Source: Roseibium limicola (GTDB lineage: Bacteria; Pseudomonadota; Alphaproteobacteria; Rhizobiales; Stappiaceae). From it: a stretch of 64,000 nt of DNA. Below, piece after piece: positions 60,111-64,000 of the stretch (positions within the stretch are counted from its first letter, which is position 1; every line of letters begins with the position of its first letter). The stretch is from NCBI RefSeq assembly GCF_017313085.1, contig NZ_JAFLNF010000004.1, positions 248,001-312,000 of the forward strand, read 5' to 3'. Below the pieces are notes generated by a model. The model was not told where the DNA came from. It worked only from the letters and a program-made list of their open reading frames with translations, and ran no database searches. The translations under genes were made by a program, and so were the position numbers.

Positions 60111-60465
60111 TGAAACCTCTACTGAGGAAGGTGTGAAAGGCTTCATCCAGCGGAGCGCCGGTCAAGGCGGAAGCGTCGATCGGCCAAAAGCGATGGATGA
60201 TCAGGTCGCCAATTTGCAAGATAAAATTGTAGACTTGGAAAATAAGCTCCATGAAGAGAGGTTTCTTTGGGTTCTACTTTTAGTTATAGTTCTGGATATA
60301 TTTTTTCTACTTCAGTCAGAGAATTGGTCAGCGCCGATAGTGATCGGGATACTAGAACTATTTGGACTCATAATCTTTGCCAGTCGCTGCCGAGTCGATC
60401 CAATTATGCCCCTTCTAGATAGGTTAACCGGGATGCTGGGGACAAGTTCAAAACCAGATGACTGA
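60088..60465 (+). CDS. Two-helix membrane protein paired with Panacea gene (toxin candidate)
   Basis: A 125-residue protein. Residues 1-35 are polar; residues 36-58 form a likely coiled coil (DDQVANLQDKIVDLENKLHEE). Residues 59-76 (FLWVLLLVIVLDIFFLLQ) and 83-99 (PIVIGILELFGLIIFAS) are membrane helices. A 26-residue tail follows (RCRVDPIMPLLDRLTGMLG). Its start lies inside the Panacea gene in another frame, so the two are coupled. By position it is the cognate effector of the antitoxin-like gene, and a membrane-acting toxin is plausible. No toxin motif is recognised. Codon use is AT-rich like its partner. Confidence 0.7.
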   Translation: MIEKSPLSETSTEEGVKGFIQRSAGQGGSVDRPKAMDDQVANLQDKIVDLENKLHEERFLWVLLLVIVLDIFFLLQSENWSAPIVIGILELFGLIIFASRCRVDPIMPLLDRLTGMLGTSSKPDD

Positions 60466-60490
60466 GTTGCACAATATGGACGAGGCTTGC

Positions 60491-63217
60491 TCAGATAGCA
60501 TTGGAGTAATCCTCGACCGGCAGGGTGACCTGGGCAATGCCCGGGTCATCCGGTGACGGCTCGATGCGAAAGCCAAGGGCTTCGCAAACGCTGATCATGC
60601 TGGTGTTTTCCTTCAGAACTTCGCCGTGGATTTCTTCGATGCCGTCGGAGCGGGCGTAGTCGATGATCAGCTTCATCAGCGCCCAGCCAAGGCCAATCCC
60701 CTTCAGGTCGGAGCGAACCATCACCGCATATTCACCGGTGCGATGGTCGGCATCCGCATGCAAGCGGACGACACCCAGCAGATCGCCGTTGTCTGGGTTG
60801 ATGGCGCAGAATGCCATAGCGCGGGCATAGTCGAGCTGGGTCAGCTTGGCGAGAAACCGGTGGCTGAAGTCCTTGACCGGCGCGAAAAACCGCAGGCGCA
60901 AGTCTTCTGAAGTCACCCTTTCGAAGAATTGAGCGAATAGCGCCTCATCCTCTGGACGTACGGGGCGCACCTGCAACGCCTTGCCATCGCGCAGGTGCAA
61001 GGTTTTCTCCCATTCGGCCGGATATGGGGTGATCGCCAGACGGTCCCGTTTTTCCTTGCGGCTCAGCGTGTCTGAAACGGGCCGTAGGGTGACGCGTGCG
61101 TCCAGCGCGACGAGCCGGTCGGGCAGGGCCACCAGCGGATTGATGTCCATTTCGAGAATATCAGACAGATCAACAGTGATCTGCGAGAGCTTCACCAATG
61201 CCAGAGCGATGGCTTGTCGGTCCAGCGCAGGCCGGGATTTTCCTCCATCCAGCAACCGAGCCACGTCAGTCCGCCGGACGAAGGCCTGCGCCAGATTGAG
61301 GTCAAGCGGGGGAAGATCCACGGCAACATCCTGTCGGTCTTCGACGGCTGTTCCACCGTGGCCAAACAGGATCGCCGGGCCAAAGTCGTGGGTCTCACCC
61401 AGTCCCAGATAAAGTTCCAATCCGTGCCGGTCTTCCAGCATCGGATGCACAGTGACCCCGGTAATGCGTGCTTCCGGATAGGCCTTGCGGGTTTGCGACA
61501 GAAGATCTTTGGCAGCAGAGGCGACACTTTCAGGTGTTTCCAGACCGAGCCTGACACCATCGATCTGCGACTTGAAGGGCAAGTCGGGGGAGATGACCTT
61601 GACCACGCAGTGAGAGGTCTTCTGCAGGATCTCCCGCGCGGCCTCTGCAGCTGACGGTGCGTCCTTGCAGAAACGGCAAGGCATCACCGGGATCTGATAG
61701 CACTCAAGCAGGGTGACGACTTCATCCGGGTCGAGCCAGGTGCGCCCGGAAGCCCTCGCCTGGGTGAGGACGTCGCGGGCATGGTCGACATCAGGGCTAA
61801 AGTCTCGTGGCAAGCTGGCCGGGGCTGCCATCAGAAAGTCTTTCAGATGAGCGTCCCGTGCCAAGTGCATCAGGCTCCGCGCGGCCTCCGCCGGCGTGCC
61901 GTAACAAGGCACTTTCGCCTCATCCAGCGCCTTGCGGCCCTGGCTGGAATTGCCGATCAACCCGACAACCAGCGCCTTCTTTCGGCCGCTGCGTCGCTTG
62001 TCGGCCTTTGCAGCTGCAGCGATCGCTGCGCCCATGTCTTCCAGCGAAGCCGTGGCAGTTGGGGCTTGTAGAACGAGAAGCCCGTCGGTGGCCGGATCCG
62101 CCAGCACGTCGCCGATGGCCTTGGTGAGACCTTCTGGCGACAGATTGTCCCGCACGAGTATTGGCTCAGTTCGGGACCTGTCGAGGCTCTCCGAAACACT
62201 ATCACGACAGGCGGGGGCCAGCTTATGCAGGGTCTCCAGAGACAATGCCGCCAGATGCCCGTCCAGATCACGGAACCGCTCTGCGGCAAGGTTGGCTAAT
62301 CCCTGACCGTTGGTCATGACGCTGAAGGCGTTGCTCTTCGGGATGCGCACACGCGACAAGGTTTCCAGCGCTTCGAACATCTCGTCCAGATCGGTCACGC
62401 GCAAGATGCCTGCCCGCAGGAACGCTGCTTCGAACACGGCCTCGCGCGTCAACAGTCGGCCGGCATGGGTGCGCTCGGACGTCAGGCCCAATGTGCGACG
62501 ACCCGACCACAATGCAATCACTGGCTTGTTGCGCGCGGCTGCCCGTGCGGCCGACAGGAACTTGCGCGGGTTCGAAATGCTCTCCACGTGCAGCAGGATG
62601 GCGCGGGTATGGTAATCTTGGGCGAAATAGTCGATGAGGTCTCCGACATCCACATCCGTTCGCTCACCCAGACTGACGGCTGCTGAAAAGCCGATCCTGC
62701 GCGCATTGGCCCAGGACAGCGTAGCATTGAGAACGGCGCAGGAGCGGGAAATGAAAGCCACATCTCCGGCCGCCGGGGCCTCCGCACTCAACAGGGCATT
62801 GAGCTTTTGTGCTGGCACGCTGAAACCGATGGAGCCGGGGCCGATCAACCGCAGACCCTTGTCGCGTGCGGCTTCCCGGCAGTCCTGCAGCAGCTGCGAA
62901 TCCCAAGCCTCAAAACCCGGAGACAGCAGCAGGACGGCTTTGCAGCCGGCTTGGGCCAGCGTGTTGATGCGCGCCGGCATGTGTTTTGATGGGCCCAGGC
63001 AGATTGCCAGATCGACATGGGTCGGCAGAATGTCAGCGGCGCTCACGCCATCGGGAAAAACCATGTCGGGGAGATCGACAGCCGTGACCTTAACAGTATC
63101 ACGATGGGTCGAGAGCTGCTCAAGCAGGCGGTCAGCGACGCATTGATCATGTCGGTTGGGACCGATCACCACGATTGATGTGGGGGAGAAGAACCCTTCA
63201 AGATTGCGAATGGTCAC
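60491..63217 (-). CDS. Acyl-CoA-ligase-like / GNAT acetyltransferase fusion (Pat/PatZ-type)
   Basis: A 908-residue protein. An NDP-forming acyl-CoA synthetase portion comes first: CoA-binding domain (about 10-130), two succinyl-CoA-ligase-like domains (about 145-460; THAGRLL contains the expected phospho-His) and an ATP-grasp domain (about 485-700; VVKVISPDLPFKSQIDGVRL, ILFGHGGTAVEDRQD). A C-terminal GNAT domain follows (about 735-900; YAVMVRSDLKGIGLGWALMKLIIDYA is the acetyl-CoA motif). The domain order matches PatZ/Pka protein lysine acetyltransferases that regulate acetyl-CoA synthetase. In those the ligase part senses acetyl-CoA. No cAMP-binding domain is present. Confidence 0.92.
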   Translation of the reverse strand: MTIRNLEGFFSPTSIVVIGPNRHDQCVADRLLEQLSTHRDTVKVTAVDLPDMVFPDGVSAADILPTHVDLAICLGPSKHMPARINTLAQAGCKAVLLLSPGFEAWDSQLLQDCREAARDKGLRLIGPGSIGFSVPAQKLNALLSAEAPAAGDVAFISRSCAVLNATLSWANARRIGFSAAVSLGERTDVDVGDLIDYFAQDYHTRAILLHVESISNPRKFLSAARAAARNKPVIALWSGRRTLGLTSERTHAGRLLTREAVFEAAFLRAGILRVTDLDEMFEALETLSRVRIPKSNAFSVMTNGQGLANLAAERFRDLDGHLAALSLETLHKLAPACRDSVSESLDRSRTEPILVRDNLSPEGLTKAIGDVLADPATDGLLVLQAPTATASLEDMGAAIAAAAKADKRRSGRKKALVVGLIGNSSQGRKALDEAKVPCYGTPAEAARSLMHLARDAHLKDFLMAAPASLPRDFSPDVDHARDVLTQARASGRTWLDPDEVVTLLECYQIPVMPCRFCKDAPSAAEAAREILQKTSHCVVKVISPDLPFKSQIDGVRLGLETPESVASAAKDLLSQTRKAYPEARITGVTVHPMLEDRHGLELYLGLGETHDFGPAILFGHGGTAVEDRQDVAVDLPPLDLNLAQAFVRRTDVARLLDGGKSRPALDRQAIALALVKLSQITVDLSDILEMDINPLVALPDRLVALDARVTLRPVSDTLSRKEKRDRLAITPYPAEWEKTLHLRDGKALQVRPVRPEDEALFAQFFERVTSEDLRLRFFAPVKDFSHRFLAKLTQLDYARAMAFCAINPDNGDLLGVVRLHADADHRTGEYAVMVRSDLKGIGLGWALMKLIIDYARSDGIEEIHGEVLKENTSMISVCEALGFRIEPSPDDPGIAQVTLPVEDYSNAI

Positions 63218-63362
63218 TTTGGCAAACCCTTTCCGGCGCGTGGCGCGTCAGCTGCTCCTCTTCCTGATCATAGGTCAGGAGCAGGTCGTGACGCCACCGC
63301 TGCGCTGAAATGGCCGGTGCAAACTGCGTATGTCCTGAAGGGATTGCGAAATCGGATGAAAC

Positions 63363-63392
63363 CCGCCCGCCGATGCATTCACCGGCGGGCGG
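63363..63392 (-). terminator. Terminator of universal stress protein gene
   Basis: CCGCCCGCCG pairs with CGGCGGGCGG around a 10-base loop. On the minus strand GGGTTTCATCC follows. It lies just after the stop of the universal stress protein gene. Confidence 0.65.
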
Positions 63393-63398
63393 TTCGGA

Positions 63399-64000
63399 TC
63401 AATGTGCCATCAGCACGGGAACTGTCATGCTGGCAAGGATCTCACGTGTCGCACCACCAAACAGGAATTCGCGCATCCGGCTGTGGCCGTAGCCGCCCAT
63501 GACGATCAGATCATGCCCTTGTTCGGACACCGCGTTGAGCAGGGTGTCGGCAATGCCAACCTGTGGATTGGTGACCACATTTATGGTGACGTCAAGATCA
63601 TGCCGCGCCAGATAGGTCGCAAGATCGGCACCAGGTTGCCCGTTGGTGCTGGCATTTTTTTCGACCACCATGATGGTGATCTTGTCGGCGTCTGCAAGAA
63701 GTGGCAGGGCGGCATGCACGGCGCGGCTTGCGGTCGGGCTGCCATCCCATCCGATCAGCACGTTCTTGGCGGGTCGTTCAGGCGCGCCGACATAAGGCAC
63801 GAGGAGGACGGGCACGCCGCTTTCAAACAGCACGGACTCAATCAGCATCTCCCGCAAGGGCTCGGCAGCCTCGGGATTGTTCTGCCCGACAACCACCAGG
63901 TCCGTTGGACGGCAGTGCTGCAAGACCGGTTCGATCGGGCCGCCGGTTTGCAGGTTGGTGACGCGGCTTTCACATTTCACTGCAGCGATCCGGGCCAGCT
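63399..64000 (-). CDS. Universal stress protein (5' end outside window)
   Basis: The C-terminal 199 residues or so of a protein of the UspA family, probably a tandem two-domain form of about 270-280 residues. The visible C-terminal domain has the opening VLIGWDGSPTASRAVHAALPLL and the ATP-binding loop VMGGYGHSRMREFLFGGATREILASMTVPVLMAH (G-2x-G-9x-G-S/T type). The preceding part (RPTDLVVVGQNNPEAAEPLREMLIESVLFESGVPVLLVPYVG) is the end of a first, degenerate Usp domain. The frame stays open to the window edge, so the start lies outside. Its role is stress or starvation survival, with the ligand unknown. Confidence 0.9.
   Translation of the reverse strand, partial: LARIAAVKCESRVTNLQTGGPIEPVLQHCRPTDLVVVGQNNPEAAEPLREMLIESVLFESGVPVLLVPYVGAPERPAKNVLIGWDGSPTASRAVHAALPLLADADKITIMVVEKNASTNGQPGADLATYLARHDLDVTINVVTNPQVGIADTLLNAVSEQGHDLIVMGGYGHSRMREFLFGGATREILASMTVPVLMAH

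Overview
The window is chromosomal DNA from a GC-rich marine-type alphaproteobacterium, most likely of the Roseibium/Labrenzia/Stappia group. That placement is an inference. It rests on the cysG-DUF2849-cysI-cysH-DUF934 order, a PleC/PdhS-type cell-cycle kinase, phasins, a BA14K protein, an Irr-type iron box and a tRNA-His that lacks the extra 5' G and has A73. There is no rRNA, phage, insertion sequence or CRISPR array.

Layout. 1-9.0 kb: a minus-strand catabolic operon (N-formylglutamate-amidohydrolase-like enzyme, TRAP transporter dctQMP, glutamine-synthetase-like ligase, aldehyde dehydrogenase, iron alcohol dehydrogenase cut by the window start), divergent from an RpiR regulator. 9-14 kb: cold-shock protein, BA14K protein, DUF188 protein, flavoprotein, a receiver/HD-GYP protein that has lost its catalytic residues, and a family 2 glycosyltransferase. 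14.3-23.9 kb: an alpha-glucoside-type locus with LacI regulator, binding protein, two permeases with extra domains, a GH63-like hydrolase, ATPase and convergent GH13 glucosidase. 24.3-30.7 kb: thiolase, then the assimilatory sulfate/sulfite reduction operon. 30.7-40.9 kb: polyamine uptake and use (aminotransferase, two glutamine-synthetase-like ligases, GntR regulator, PotFGHI). 41-46 kb: DUF6460 protein, 3-oxoacid CoA-transferase and a ferric-iron binding protein/permease pair with an Irr-like box. 46-51 kb: a histidine kinase of about 1640 residues with long acidic low-complexity stretches. 51-56 kb: two phasins, tRNA-His, DUF3291, TauE and AzlCD. 56-64 kb: a kinase-like/P-loop fusion, a TPP enzyme, an AT-rich Panacea (SocA-like) plus two-helix membrane protein pair, an acyl-CoA-ligase/GNAT fusion, and a universal stress protein cut by the window end.

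How the genes work together. The first operon reads as a gamma-glutamylation route for an amine that also carries an alcohol group: uptake, N-glutamylation, alcohol to aldehyde to acid, then amide hydrolysis. The polyamine block uses the same ligase family and has two copies of one GntR-type operator (TGTGATCACA core), one before each ligase gene. The agl-type block imports a glucoside and hydrolyses it with two unrelated glycosidases. The most promising candidates for something new are the Panacea/membrane-protein pair at 59.66-60.47 kb, the TRAP/gamma-glutamylation operon, the permease with a DUF11-like insertion, and the giant acidic PdhS-like kinase.
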